Shown here piece by piece: positions 40,363-49,329 of a stretch of 64,000 nt of DNA. The stretch is taken from the NCBI GenBank assembly GCA_023411225.1, contig JAEYPA010000081.1:1-64000 (forward strand), given 5' to 3'. A model generated the notes under the pieces. That model saw only the letters and a list, made by a program, of their open reading frames with translations, was not told where the DNA came from and ran no database searches. The position numbers were made by a program, and so were the translations under genes. The DNA is from Bacillota bacterium. GTDB lineage: Bacteria > Bacillota > Clostridia > Lachnospirales > Lachnospiraceae. Position 1 is the first letter of the stretch; every line of letters starts with the position of its first letter.

Positions 40363-41250
40363 TTAAAAATATTTTGTTAGTTCAACCGGACCTTCTAGAA
40401 TAGATCTACCTACATACAAAGTTCCGTCCACTTTCGTTAAGACAGACCACTTAACCAGTGCAATCTTATTATTTTCTATTTCCAACGCTTGAATACATCT
40501 TGGATGAATACAACTGCCATCATTAAAATACTTTGGTTCCCTTATGGTAGGAAAGACTGCCCTGTGAGTATGACCAGCTATAAGCATTTGGTTATGGTCT
40601 TCAGACCATTTGGATAATTGTGTTTCAATCTTATTTTTTTTCTTAGGGTTGATATCTGAACTGGAAGGATCCCTCATTCCTAAAAGCTCTAACCGTTTCC
40701 AGACATATCGCACCAAAAACCTTCCTATTGGCCATAACTCGTCATTGATCACATCCCCTTGATGACCATGAACAAGAAAAATAGTATTGTAGGTTTCCTG
40801 ATGTTCAAGAATCAATCCTTCATAAACTACCATATCAGGAAATAATGGACAATAATTTTTAGTACTATCACAATAATATCTTTTCATATTCTTATCTACA
40901 TATTTACGACTATTCTTCACTATATCGTGATTGCCATATAGCATATAAAGTCGCTTCGCCTGATAGAATTTCTCCATGATCCAGAATGAATCACTGTGAA
41001 CCTCTATAATATTACTATAATCTCTATTTTCCCACAGTTCATCTCCATCACCTAATTCGAAATAGGTAAATCCCTTATCATAATAATGTTGCAGAGCTGC
41101 AAAAAACAAATTCTGGTTAGGAAGAAAATTATCAGTCCAATTGCCAGTTCCCCTGTGACAATCACTCATTATAACGATTTTTGAACTGTTATCATAAGGA
41201 ATTACCTTACCCTTTTCATACAGTTTCGTTAATCTTTTATCGGTTCTCAT
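40363..41250 (-). CDS. Metallophosphoesterase (calcineurin-like)
   Basis: A 295-aa cytoplasmic phosphoesterase. Metal-binding motifs appear in order: SDCHRG (about residues 29-34), GDGDEL, YGNHDI, FLVHGHQGD and AGHTHRA. The first motif resembles that of UDP-diacylglucosamine hydrolases, but a Gram-positive cell has no lipid A, so another phosphodiester or pyrophosphate is the substrate. It begins 12 bases after the DUF4474 gene and forms a two-gene unit with it. Confidence 0.88.
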   Translation of the reverse strand: MRTDKRLTKLYEKGKVIPYDNSSKIVIMSDCHRGTGNWTDNFLPNQNLFFAALQHYYDKGFTYFELGDGDELWENRDYSNIIEVHSDSFWIMEKFYQAKRLYMLYGNHDIVKNSRKYVDKNMKRYYCDSTKNYCPLFPDMVVYEGLILEHQETYNTIFLVHGHQGDVINDELWPIGRFLVRYVWKRLELLGMRDPSSSDINPKKKNKIETQLSKWSEDHNQMLIAGHTHRAVFPTIREPKYFNDGSCIHPRCIQALEIENNKIALVKWSVLTKVDGTLYVGRSILEGPVELTKYF

Positions 41251-41262
41251 ACTATTGTCCCC

Positions 41263-42204
41263 CTACTTTTGCAGTTTCTTACGAATGCCCATAAACATGC
41301 TCATGGATTTCTTACCAGTAAACTGGCAGGTAAGAATCCTATATAGGATAGGAAATAGATATTTTAAAAACATAACCTTATTTAAGGTCTTTTTAAAGTT
41401 AATGGTTTCTACTTTAAACAACCAACAATTAAATCTGTTCTGTCTCTGAATCAATGCAATACGCAATTTTCTGTGGTCAGGTTGTCTTGTTTTCGGTTGA
41501 TCAAACACAAAGTATACTATTTTCTCATTAATCAGCACTTCTTCTAGATTGTAGCCGGCCCGTGCCAAACCATGCAAAAAGGCATTTCTCATCTCGTAAG
41601 TAGGAAAAGTGAGTTGGACCTTCATGACTAAATCCTTTGGTTTTGAAAAGGTTCCTACTGAAAATCCGGTGAGCCACCAGTGAAGCTGCTTTCTTCGAAA
41701 CAACTCCTGACCTTTTCTCTCCAGAATATAGGCCATTGAAATCCGTTCCTCATCGGTTGCACATTCAAAAAATGGACCTTTGAATATTCCAGGAATATCT
41801 ACATCTGGTTTATCCGTATTATATAGACCAATTTCAGCCCCTGTAGTTATTCCATACTGGCCTTTCCATAGTTCAAGGAGCCAGCGTTTCTCATGATAAG
41901 TAAAGTAAATAGGTTCGCTATCAAATATCATATTCAGGTTAGGTGATAATTTGTCATATAATCCACAATAACCAACTTCCCTTTGCCAAGAATGCATCCT
42001 GGACTGCACAATATCATTACAGGCATTATATTCAAACCCATAAGGGTATAATCCCTTATTAAACTCTGAAATTTTTTCCTTTTCTGTCATGGACATTACC
42101 TTACGTACTGCCCAAAGCCTGCGACCCATGCTTAATCCAAATAGCAGTAAAACTATGATAGCTAAAATAAATAATCCAATCAGCCAAGCCATAATACACA
42201 CCAT
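41263..42204 (-). CDS. DUF4474 domain protein with N-terminal membrane anchor
   Basis: A 313-aa protein with one N-terminal hydrophobic segment (about residues 5-25) and a DUF4474 domain in the middle. Recognisable is the block FDSEPIYFTYHEKRWLLELW, then KGQYGITTGAEIGLYNTD and HWWLTGFSVGTFSKPKDL. The function of DUF4474 is unknown; it is found mainly in Lachnospiraceae and related Clostridia. It is co-transcribed with a metallophosphoesterase, so the two may act on the same envelope or lipid substrate (inference). Confidence 0.85.
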   Translation of the reverse strand: MVCIMAWLIGLFILAIIVLLLFGLSMGRRLWAVRKVMSMTEKEKISEFNKGLYPYGFEYNACNDIVQSRMHSWQREVGYCGLYDKLSPNLNMIFDSEPIYFTYHEKRWLLELWKGQYGITTGAEIGLYNTDKPDVDIPGIFKGPFFECATDEERISMAYILERKGQELFRRKQLHWWLTGFSVGTFSKPKDLVMKVQLTFPTYEMRNAFLHGLARAGYNLEEVLINEKIVYFVFDQPKTRQPDHRKLRIALIQRQNRFNCWLFKVETINFKKTLNKVMFLKYLFPILYRILTCQFTGKKSMSMFMGIRKKLQK

Positions 42205-42281
42205 TTTACATGTTCTATGTTACTATATTCTAGTAAAACAACTTGTGTGACTGGAAAACGCCCGTAATATACAAATTTCAA

Positions 42282-44189
42282 TTAGTTGCTACAGGCTTTG
42301 ACATACTGTTTTTTGGTAATATAATAAAATACTCCTTGGAAAATGAAATATGCCACAATCACCTTAATGTTATTAATCATAAATTCACGTAATACATCTG
42401 ATCCCCCGAACATATTGGTTAACATATAGATAATACATTCTCCTCCAAAAGCGCCAAATACTAACGGAGCAAAGAAAATTACCGACAGTTCTTTCGAAAT
42501 GATACTCTTCACTTCTTTTTGTGTAATACCTACCTTATATAACTTATTAAAATTTTCCTTTGTCCGTGATAGTTCTGTAAACTGTCTAAAATATAATACT
42601 GTTCCACCAGAAACAAAGAACAGAATTCCTAATACTGTAGTCATAAACAGGAATGCAGAGTATGATTGTTTCAACTCCACATAGGTATCATAGGTAGATA
42701 ATACTTTATACTCGCTACTTGCAAAGCATGCTTTTAAATCAGATACAATATTCTTCGTATTCTTCCAATTTTCATAACCTATCATGTGATAGACACCCCA
42801 ATTAATCTGGCCCTCCTCATGATATAACTGAGCATAGTCCTCTGCATTGATTATTAGCATGACATCAGAGGGGTAAGATTGATTCGCAAAATAAGGGCCA
42901 TGACTGGCAGTAACTATGTTGAACTCATAGGTTCCCTTAGTTCCATATAAGGTAATACTGTTTCCTTCATCATATCCTGCGTATCCAGGCATCCAGTTAA
43001 GATTAATATTCATACACTGTCCTTTTTGTAACTGAACCTTTTCTCCGGTCAACCGATTATATGTTTTAATGGATACCATTGGAATTGAGGTTCCTTTGTT
43101 CTTATCTGCATAAAGATAGATAAAGTCAGCCTCTTTTTCATAAGTAACGGGCTCCTGATTAATAATCTCTTTCCTCTTACTATCCTCCAGCCTATTTATC
43201 GTTTCTGTTTCTACATATTCCACATTGTTACTGTTCATATCTGCTATCGACTCACTTAAGCCAAGCAGAGAGACTGGTGAAGCTACTAATGTAATAGTGA
43301 TACTACTTAGAATACTAAGAACAAAGATTATTCTTTTATTTCCTTCATATTTCTTCTCTGTTTCGGCAATAGAAAGTATTGAAAAACGACAGGCATTCTT
43401 AGCTCTCCGATAACTGATGATCATTTCTCCACCCTTTGATATAGTCAAATACATTCCGGCAAAAAGGAGTCCTATAAAGAGAAAGACAATCTTAACATCC
43501 GAATTGTACTTTTCATTGTTTAAGAGTAAAAGCACCATCCACAAGGAAATTAGCATGAAAATCACACCTAAAGCCCCTAGTATAGTGTTTTTTCTACTAG
43601 CTTTGATCTGAGGCATCTGCTTTGCTTCCTTTAATAAGCCTAAGATGTCTAGTTTTCTAAGTTTCATATTATTTTGGAAAAAGACAATGGCAAAGATCAA
43701 TACAAAAACTATAATAGTAACTAAAAAAGCCATACCATCTAAATAGAACGATACCTTCTGCAAGTTTAGAATGTGTATGATTGCCATCTGAAAGATTCTA
43801 GATAATAAAGCTCCCACTAAAACACCTATGAACACACTACAACCACTAATGATTAAATTCTGTACATTGATCAATTTACGGATTTCCTTGTTATCCATTC
43901 CTAGGGTAAGGTAGACACCAAGCTCTCTATATCTTCCTTTGATGAAAGAATTATTGGCATAGATAATAAAGAAGATAGAAAATAAAGTAATGCCGACTAT
44001 AGTTATAGGCAGGAGGTAACTCATAAGATTCATGACCCCTCCTTCTGTTCCTTCAGTAATATCCTTATTAAATGCCAATGTAACATTCATAAAGAATACA
44101 ATAATGGAAAAGGTACTGCATAAAAAGAAGGCTAAATACTGTCTCACATTTCCTAAAAAAATCTTTACTATCACTTGTTTAAAGGTCAA
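42282..44189 (-). CDS. BceB-like ABC transporter permease (peptide-antibiotic sensing/detoxification)
   Basis: From the start chosen here a 635-aa permease with two FtsX-type domains, about ten membrane segments and a large extracellular loop between segments 7 and 8 (roughly residues 310-500), the BceB/VraG/PsdB architecture. Length equals BceB. The frame is open 48 codons further, but that part overlaps the ATPase gene; TTG at 44189 has GGGAGG 8 bases upstream and gives an 11-base overlap with the ATPase stop. It should bind an antimicrobial peptide-target complex and signal to the kinase at 45047-46078. Confidence 0.88.
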   Translation of the reverse strand: MTFKQVIVKIFLGNVRQYLAFFLCSTFSIIVFFMNVTLAFNKDITEGTEGGVMNLMSYLLPITIVGITLFSIFFIIYANNSFIKGRYRELGVYLTLGMDNKEIRKLINVQNLIISGCSVFIGVLVGALLSRIFQMAIIHILNLQKVSFYLDGMAFLVTIIVFVLIFAIVFFQNNMKLRKLDILGLLKEAKQMPQIKASRKNTILGALGVIFMLISLWMVLLLLNNEKYNSDVKIVFLFIGLLFAGMYLTISKGGEMIISYRRAKNACRFSILSIAETEKKYEGNKRIIFVLSILSSITITLVASPVSLLGLSESIADMNSNNVEYVETETINRLEDSKRKEIINQEPVTYEKEADFIYLYADKNKGTSIPMVSIKTYNRLTGEKVQLQKGQCMNINLNWMPGYAGYDEGNSITLYGTKGTYEFNIVTASHGPYFANQSYPSDVMLIINAEDYAQLYHEEGQINWGVYHMIGYENWKNTKNIVSDLKACFASSEYKVLSTYDTYVELKQSYSAFLFMTTVLGILFFVSGGTVLYFRQFTELSRTKENFNKLYKVGITQKEVKSIISKELSVIFFAPLVFGAFGGECIIYMLTNMFGGSDVLREFMINNIKVIVAYFIFQGVFYYITKKQYVKACSN

Positions 44190-44943
44190 GGTTCTCACCT
44201 CCCACAATTGCTTGGCAATCCAAGATTTGATCAAAGAATTCTTTTCTCGTTCCCTTTCTTCTAATCTCCATATTGACGCTACCATCCTTAATAAAGATGA
44301 CTCGTTTACAAAAACTGGCTGCAAATACATCATGGGTTACCATCATAATCGTGGCGTGTTTTTCTTCATTTAATCTTCCCAAGCATCTCATCACTGCATT
44401 GGCAGACTTGGAATCTAGATTACCTGTTGGCTCATCTGCAAAAATAATGTCCGGTTCATTCATTAAAGCTCTTGCTACAGCTGCTCTCTGCTGCTGTCCG
44501 CCGGATACATTGGCAGGATATTTTTTCCCTATTTCCGCAATTCCTAAGAACTCCAACACATCATTTACCTTAACTCTAATCTCTTCTGGTTTCCTATGAT
44601 CTAACACCATAGGAAGCATCACATTTTCCTCTAAGGTAAGATGTTCTAACAGATTAAACTCCTGAAAGACAAAACCTATATTTCTGCGTCGAAACCTTGC
44701 CATCTCATCTTTTGATAACAGTTCCATCTGCTTATTTGCAATTAGTACCTTTCCACTGGTTGCTGCCGTTATCCCACTAAGAATATTAACTAGGGTGGAT
44801 TTACCACTTCCGCTTGGCCCCATAATTGCCACAAATTCTCCCTCTTCTATGCTTAAGCTGACACCGGCCAAGGCTTTTGTAGCATTTTCCCCATTATACT
44901 CTCCATAAGTTTTTGTTAAATTTTCTGCAACTAAAACTGACAT
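44179..44943 (-). CDS. BceA-like ABC transporter ATP-binding protein
   Basis: A 254-aa single-domain ATPase of the MacB/LolD/BceA group. Walker A GPSGSGKST is at about residues 42-50, followed by Q-loop FVFQEFNLLEHLT, the signature VSGGQQQRAAVARAL, Walker B IIFADEPTGNLDS and the His loop MVTHD. It energises the permease encoded directly downstream. The gap upstream (44944-45046) contains direct repeats that may bind the BceR-like regulator. Confidence 0.93.
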   Translation of the reverse strand: MSVLVAENLTKTYGEYNGENATKALAGVSLSIEEGEFVAIMGPSGSGKSTLVNILSGITAATSGKVLIANKQMELLSKDEMARFRRRNIGFVFQEFNLLEHLTLEENVMLPMVLDHRKPEEIRVKVNDVLEFLGIAEIGKKYPANVSGGQQQRAAVARALMNEPDIIFADEPTGNLDSKSANAVMRCLGRLNEEKHATIMMVTHDVFAASFCKRVIFIKDGSVNMEIRRKGTRKEFFDQILDCQAIVGGENLDL

Positions 44944-45033
44944 AATATACCTCCCTGTCTTAAGGTTCGCTTTATGATTTTTCTATGTTCTAAAATAATC
45001 ATACGCCCTAAGGTCATTTACATCCATCGAATC

Positions 45034-45051
45034 ACCTTACACAACCTTACA
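45034..45051 (-). promoter_or_regulatory. Direct repeats upstream of the bceAB-like genes
   Basis: On the minus strand TGTAAGGT occurs twice with a 10-bp period (45044-45051 and 45034-45041), spanning the stop codon of the kinase gene. Ten-bp direct repeats are typical of OmpR/PhoB-type regulators, so this is a candidate site for the BceR-like regulator. Confidence 0.4.
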
Positions 45052-46078
45052 ATTTTGCAAGATAAGTAAGGGTAACAGTAGTACCTTCCCCTACGATTGA
45101 AGTAATATTCAGTTCATGTCCTAACATCCGACAAACTTCTTTACAGAAATACAGACCAATACCACTGGCACCTTTTGTGTTACGTCCATTGTCTCCAGTA
45201 AAAAAAGGCTCATAGACTCTAGGCAGATCATACTCCGGTATTCCTTTGCCAAAATCTCTGATTACCAAGGTTACTTTGCCCTCTTTCTGCTCCATGGTAA
45301 ACTCCATTTTACCCGCCTCTTCCCCTTCAAGAGGTTTGGAATATTTGATTCCATTGGAGATAAGCTGTGAAATCACCAGGTTATTCCACTTGGCATCCGA
45401 CAGTACTATAAGATCTCTATCCGGCTGATTCATTTTAGGAAATACTCTGTTGTATATAAATTGCTTCTGATTTTGATTGATAATTCGGTTTAGGGATTCT
45501 GTAAGATTCACGGGGGCAGGCAGATAATCCTTCTCAAATTCATTCACACGAAAAAGATTCAATACCATATCCAACTGCCTGTTCAGCTTTTCATTTTCCT
45601 CTGAAAATCCCAGAATCAACTCTTCTCTTGATATCTGATTCAACTGATATCGCTGTAAAATCAGATTGTTTACTGAGACAGGAGTCTTCATGTTGTGCAC
45701 CCAGGTAGATAAAAATCTTGATTCCTCCTGGCTCTTCATTTCCATTTTATGAATCTGAGAAGAATATTGGCTATGTATCTGATAAATCTTCTGTTTCACC
45801 ATAGCCTCACATACAGAATGAGTGACGACATCTACATCTTGATGCTCTGCCATTGCATTAAGAGCCTTACAAAATGACATAAATCGGATAAATGCGATCA
45901 AAAAATAGATGAGATAGACCACCACAGCAAGAGTAAGAGGATATATGATTTCTATACTCCTATCCGTGGATATGGCATAAAAAGAGACAACCAGAAAAAC
46001 CCCAATCAGATAAGTAATAGTTGGAGTCATCTGGTCTAGAAAACAAGCTTTAAGTTGTTGTAAAATGTTTTTTCTCAT
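45047..46078 (-). CDS. BceS-like sensor histidine kinase
   Basis: A 343-aa intramembrane-sensing kinase with two N-terminal membrane segments (about 18-60) and almost no extracellular loop, as in BceS/GraS. The phospho-acceptor motif STWVHNMKTPVSV is the BceS-type H box; the ATPase part has NLVISQLISNGIKYS, DFGKGIPEYD and GASGIGLYF. Such kinases do not sense the peptide themselves but take the signal from the BceB permease. It overlaps its response regulator gene by 4 bases. Confidence 0.92.
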   Translation of the reverse strand: MRKNILQQLKACFLDQMTPTITYLIGVFLVVSFYAISTDRSIEIIYPLTLAVVVYLIYFLIAFIRFMSFCKALNAMAEHQDVDVVTHSVCEAMVKQKIYQIHSQYSSQIHKMEMKSQEESRFLSTWVHNMKTPVSVNNLILQRYQLNQISREELILGFSEENEKLNRQLDMVLNLFRVNEFEKDYLPAPVNLTESLNRIINQNQKQFIYNRVFPKMNQPDRDLIVLSDAKWNNLVISQLISNGIKYSKPLEGEEAGKMEFTMEQKEGKVTLVIRDFGKGIPEYDLPRVYEPFFTGDNGRNTKGASGIGLYFCKEVCRMLGHELNITSIVGEGTTVTLTYLAKL

Positions 46079-46779
46079 GGATACTCCTCCATTTGTTCTG
46101 TATCCATATAATAACCAACACCTCGTTTGGTTTTAATCATCTCCACCAGACCTAACTCCCCAAGCTGTCCCTTCAGTCTGGTAATATTCACGGTTAGGGT
46201 ATTATCATCTACAAAATCCTGATTGTCCCAAAGAATCTCTAACAAATTCTCTCTGGTAATGATTTCTCCTGGGCAGTGTAGGAAAGCTTTCATGAGTCGA
46301 TACTCATTTTTACTTAACTCTACGGATTTACTTTTATAGGACAAGGTAAAATCTTTATCCTGCAATCGGATTTCTCCTACCTGGGTAACTCCTACCTGCT
46401 CCCCCTTTACATATTCTCCATAAGTTCGGCGTAACAAAGCATTGATTTTAGCCAGTAAGATAGGAATTGCAAAAGGTTTTATCACATAGTCATCCGCTCC
46501 TACTTCCATACTGAAGATTTGATCCATCTCACTGTTTCTGGCTGAAGTGATGATAATTGGGACATTCGATATCTTTCGAAGCTTTCTGCATATATGATTG
46601 CCATCGTAATAAGGCAGATTGATATCAAGTAGTACCAAATCGGGTTGAAATGCCTTAAACTGTTCTTCTACATGTTGAAAATCCTCTATGGCCAATATGG
46701 TATACTCGTAGTCCGTCAGCATTTCCTTTACCTGATTCCTTAAGGCCCGGTCATCTTCCACAATCATAATTTTCGCCAT
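46075..46779 (-). CDS. BceR-like response regulator (OmpR family)
   Basis: A 234-aa OmpR/PhoB-type regulator. The receiver has the acidic pair VEDD, acceptor Asp52 in LVLLDINLPYYDG and Lys in DDYVIKPFAI. A winged-helix DNA-binding domain follows (SKNEYRLMKAFLHCPGEIIT). An ATG 12 bases further upstream (46791) is possible, but it sits directly on the GGAG site; the ATG at 46779 has workable spacing and starts with the normal family pattern MAKIMIVEDD. It is the first gene of the BceRS-AB unit. Confidence 0.92.
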   Translation of the reverse strand: MAKIMIVEDDRALRNQVKEMLTDYEYTILAIEDFQHVEEQFKAFQPDLVLLDINLPYYDGNHICRKLRKISNVPIIITSARNSEMDQIFSMEVGADDYVIKPFAIPILLAKINALLRRTYGEYVKGEQVGVTQVGEIRLQDKDFTLSYKSKSVELSKNEYRLMKAFLHCPGEIITRENLLEILWDNQDFVDDNTLTVNITRLKGQLGELGLVEMIKTKRGVGYYMDTEQMEEYP

Positions 46780-46813
46780 AGCATTTCTCATCTCCTATCC
46801 AAATTAATTACTT

Positions 46814-47737
46814 TTATGCGGCAATCCTTTGTTTGGAGGGCAACTGCGCTATAATGATTGCTCCAAATACCAGAACAGAACCTATTGCTTCCCTTGTGGA
46901 CAGATTCTGTCCTAATATCACTACGCTTCCCAAATACGCAAACACAGACTCCATACTCATAAGTAGGGAGGCCACTATTGGGCTTGTATTTTTTTGACAT
47001 ATAATCTGCAATGTATAAGCTACCCCACTAGACAAAACACCTGCATAAAGAATAGGCTGCCAAGCCTTCAGGACATCTGATAGAACTGGCTGTTCAAAGA
47101 TTCCCATACCAATCAGACTTAGTACTCCACATACAAAAAATTGAATACAAGACATAATGGGTCCATTAGCCTTAGGCGAAAAGTAATCCACAACTAAAAT
47201 ATGTACAGAACAGCCAATCGCACATAGAATAAGGAGAATGTCCCCCTTTTCAATGGTTAGCTGCTCCGTAACACATAGAAGAAAGACCCCAACCAAAGCT
47301 ACACCAACACAGCCCCAGATACGCACCATTACTTTTTTTCCTAAGAACAATCCAATGATAGGTACAATTAAGATATATAAAGCTGTTATAAAACCTGCTT
47401 TTCCAGGTGACGAATACATAATTCCAAATTGTTGTAGGTTAGAAGTGACAAATAGAACTAAGCCACAGAGGATTCCACCTTTTACTTCCATAGAATGAAA
47501 AATTTCCTTTACTCTATCTCTATCTTGCGGATTATAGCATTCTCTCTTACTAGTACTAAACTTCTTCATTACTGCAATCACTGGCAATAGAACAAGTCCT
47601 CCTATAATAGAACGAATCCCATTAAAGGTAAAAGGTCTTATATAGTCCATGGCTATGCTTTGCGCAACAAATGCTAATCCCCAAATAAGTGCTGTTAACA
47701 ATAAGATTGCGTTACTTTGTAATTGTTTTTTTCTCAT
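46814..47737 (-). CDS. EamA-family (DMT) transporter
   Basis: A 307-aa membrane protein with ten predicted segments in two EamA repeats (starts LLLTALIWGLAFVAQS and LCAIGCSVHILVVDYF). The family exports amino acids, metabolites or drugs; the substrate cannot be told. It is the second of two EamA genes lying between the NarL-type and BceR-type systems, in the same direction, so it might be read together with either. Confidence 0.9.
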   Translation of the reverse strand: MRKKQLQSNAILLLTALIWGLAFVAQSIAMDYIRPFTFNGIRSIIGGLVLLPVIAVMKKFSTSKRECYNPQDRDRVKEIFHSMEVKGGILCGLVLFVTSNLQQFGIMYSSPGKAGFITALYILIVPIIGLFLGKKVMVRIWGCVGVALVGVFLLCVTEQLTIEKGDILLILCAIGCSVHILVVDYFSPKANGPIMSCIQFFVCGVLSLIGMGIFEQPVLSDVLKAWQPILYAGVLSSGVAYTLQIICQKNTSPIVASLLMSMESVFAYLGSVVILGQNLSTREAIGSVLVFGAIIIAQLPSKQRIAA

Positions 47738-47749
47738 AGTTCCTTTCTC

Positions 47750-48685
47750 CTAACGATTGTAATAACCTAACTTTCCTTTATCTTTGGCATTGACTATATA
47801 AATACCTACTACAACAAGAAGAAGTGCAACCAGATTTTTCAGTTTTAGTATATCCTCTGATAGAAATATACCCGATAATATTGTTCCAAATACAGGTGTA
47901 AGGCAGTTAAATATGGAGATTTTAGTAACCTCGTTGTATTTAATTAAAAGCGTCCATATTCCAAAAGCTGCTGAAGAGATAAATACCAAATAGGCAAATA
48001 ATATTACCCCCTTTGTGGTAATATATCCCAATCTCCCTCCCATAAGGAAGCCTACAAGAAGTAAAAGTACTCCTCCAAAAGCAAGATAATACCCTGTAAG
48101 AACTAAGGCATCCATATCTTTTAAGATAATTTTACTATATACAGAACCTAGTGCAAATGTAAGGGCTGCTATTAGCATAAACCCTTCTGCTTTTATATGA
48201 AACCCCAGATCTGTATCTCCCGAAAGGTTTATAAGAATGATTCCTGCAAATCCAATCAGGCAACCAATCGCCCTATTTTTATTTAATTTTTCACTGGTAA
48301 GAAAAAAATGGCTAAAGATTACGACAAAAAAGGTACCAGTCGCATTGATAATAGAACCCTTAGATCCTGACATATTAGAAAGAGCTATATAGAAAAAGAA
48401 GTATTGAAGAAAAGTTTGTACTATTCCAAGTACTATAACACCTTTATACTCCTTTCTTTTTAGCTTAAGGCTTTTCCCCGGGATTGCTAGTATAAGGAGT
48501 AATATAGCCAATCCAGCTATTAAAAAGCGCATACCGGCAAAAACCAGTTTATCTGCCATAATACCATCCTGTAATTGAAATAACTCATATCCTGTCTTTA
48601 CTGAGGGAAAAGCACTTCCCCACAAAAAAGTGCATAAGGTTGCACATAAAATTACTACCATTGGTTTTCTTAATACTTTGTTCAT
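47750..48685 (-). CDS. EamA-family (DMT) transporter
   Basis: A 311-aa protein with ten membrane segments and two EamA repeats. It begins ATLCTFLWGSAFPSVKTGYE, the typical opening of the YdcZ/RhaT-like exporters. Its start overlaps the stop of the LnrK-like regulator by 4 bases, which couples it to that operon. It is clearly different in sequence from its neighbour, so the two are not a recent duplication; they could form separate or paired exporters. Confidence 0.9.
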   Translation of the reverse strand: MNKVLRKPMVVILCATLCTFLWGSAFPSVKTGYELFQLQDGIMADKLVFAGMRFLIAGLAILLLILAIPGKSLKLKRKEYKGVIVLGIVQTFLQYFFFYIALSNMSGSKGSIINATGTFFVVIFSHFFLTSEKLNKNRAIGCLIGFAGIILINLSGDTDLGFHIKAEGFMLIAALTFALGSVYSKIILKDMDALVLTGYYLAFGGVLLLLVGFLMGGRLGYITTKGVILFAYLVFISSAAFGIWTLLIKYNEVTKISIFNCLTPVFGTILSGIFLSEDILKLKNLVALLLVVVGIYIVNAKDKGKLGYYNR

Positions 48686-49317
48686 TTATTCTTCTTTCCT
48701 GTCAGATAATAGACTGCCAACTGGGTTCTATGAGACAGGTCTCCCTTTTCTAGTATCGTGCTGATATAATTCTTAACAGTACCCTCGCTGATATATAACT
48801 TAGAGGATATTTCTTTATTAGATAATCCTTCACTGACAGCCTTAATAATTTCAATTTCTCGCGTAGTATAAGGACTAGCATCAAATTCTGAGGCAGCATA
48901 AATATCATGGTGGGGAAGTTTCTGAAAAATGCTGTCATCTAAAACGTTAACACCATTATGGATGGATTTAATCATTTGTTTTAACTGATCTGGAGTATGG
49001 TTCTTAATCAAATAGCCTTTTGCCCCATTCTCAATAGACTTTTTTACCAGATCATAATCATCAAAGGTAGTTAGAATCAGAACTTTGCCGCAGTCTTTCT
49101 TCACAATCTGTCTGGTGGCTTCAATGCCGTCCATGATAGGCATCTGCAAATCCATCAATATAACATCTGGATTTAGCTCCTGTGCCAAAGTAACAGCCAC
49201 TTCTCCGTTGGGTGCACAGCCTAACACCGTAAAATCACCGTCTACATCTAGGATAATTTTCATTCCCTCTCTTACAAAATCACTATCATCTACAATCACA
49301 ACACGAATTGGGTCCAT
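48682..49317 (-). CDS. NarL/LuxR-family response regulator (LnrK-like)
   Basis: A 211-aa regulator with a receiver (acceptor Asp56 in VILMDLQMPIMDG, Lys in GYLIKNHTP) and a LuxR-type HTH (TTREIEIIKAVSEGLSNKEI). Its partner kinase is encoded 12 bases upstream. With the kinase and the ABC-2 transporter upstream, the gene set matches LnrJKLMN (YfiJKLMN) of Bacillus subtilis, which confers resistance to linearmycin-type polyenes. Confidence 0.92.
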   Translation of the reverse strand: MDPIRVVIVDDSDFVREGMKIILDVDGDFTVLGCAPNGEVAVTLAQELNPDVILMDLQMPIMDGIEATRQIVKKDCGKVLILTTFDDYDLVKKSIENGAKGYLIKNHTPDQLKQMIKSIHNGVNVLDDSIFQKLPHHDIYAASEFDASPYTTREIEIIKAVSEGLSNKEISSKLYISEGTVKNYISTILEKGDLSHRTQLAVYYLTGKKNK

Positions 49318-49329
49318 ACTTCTCCTCCT

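Noticed and set aside
44190..44333. Longer N-terminus of the BceB-like permease
   Set aside because: These 48 codons lie inside the ATPase gene, encode a hydrophilic stretch foreign to the family, and the ribosome site supports a start at 44189.
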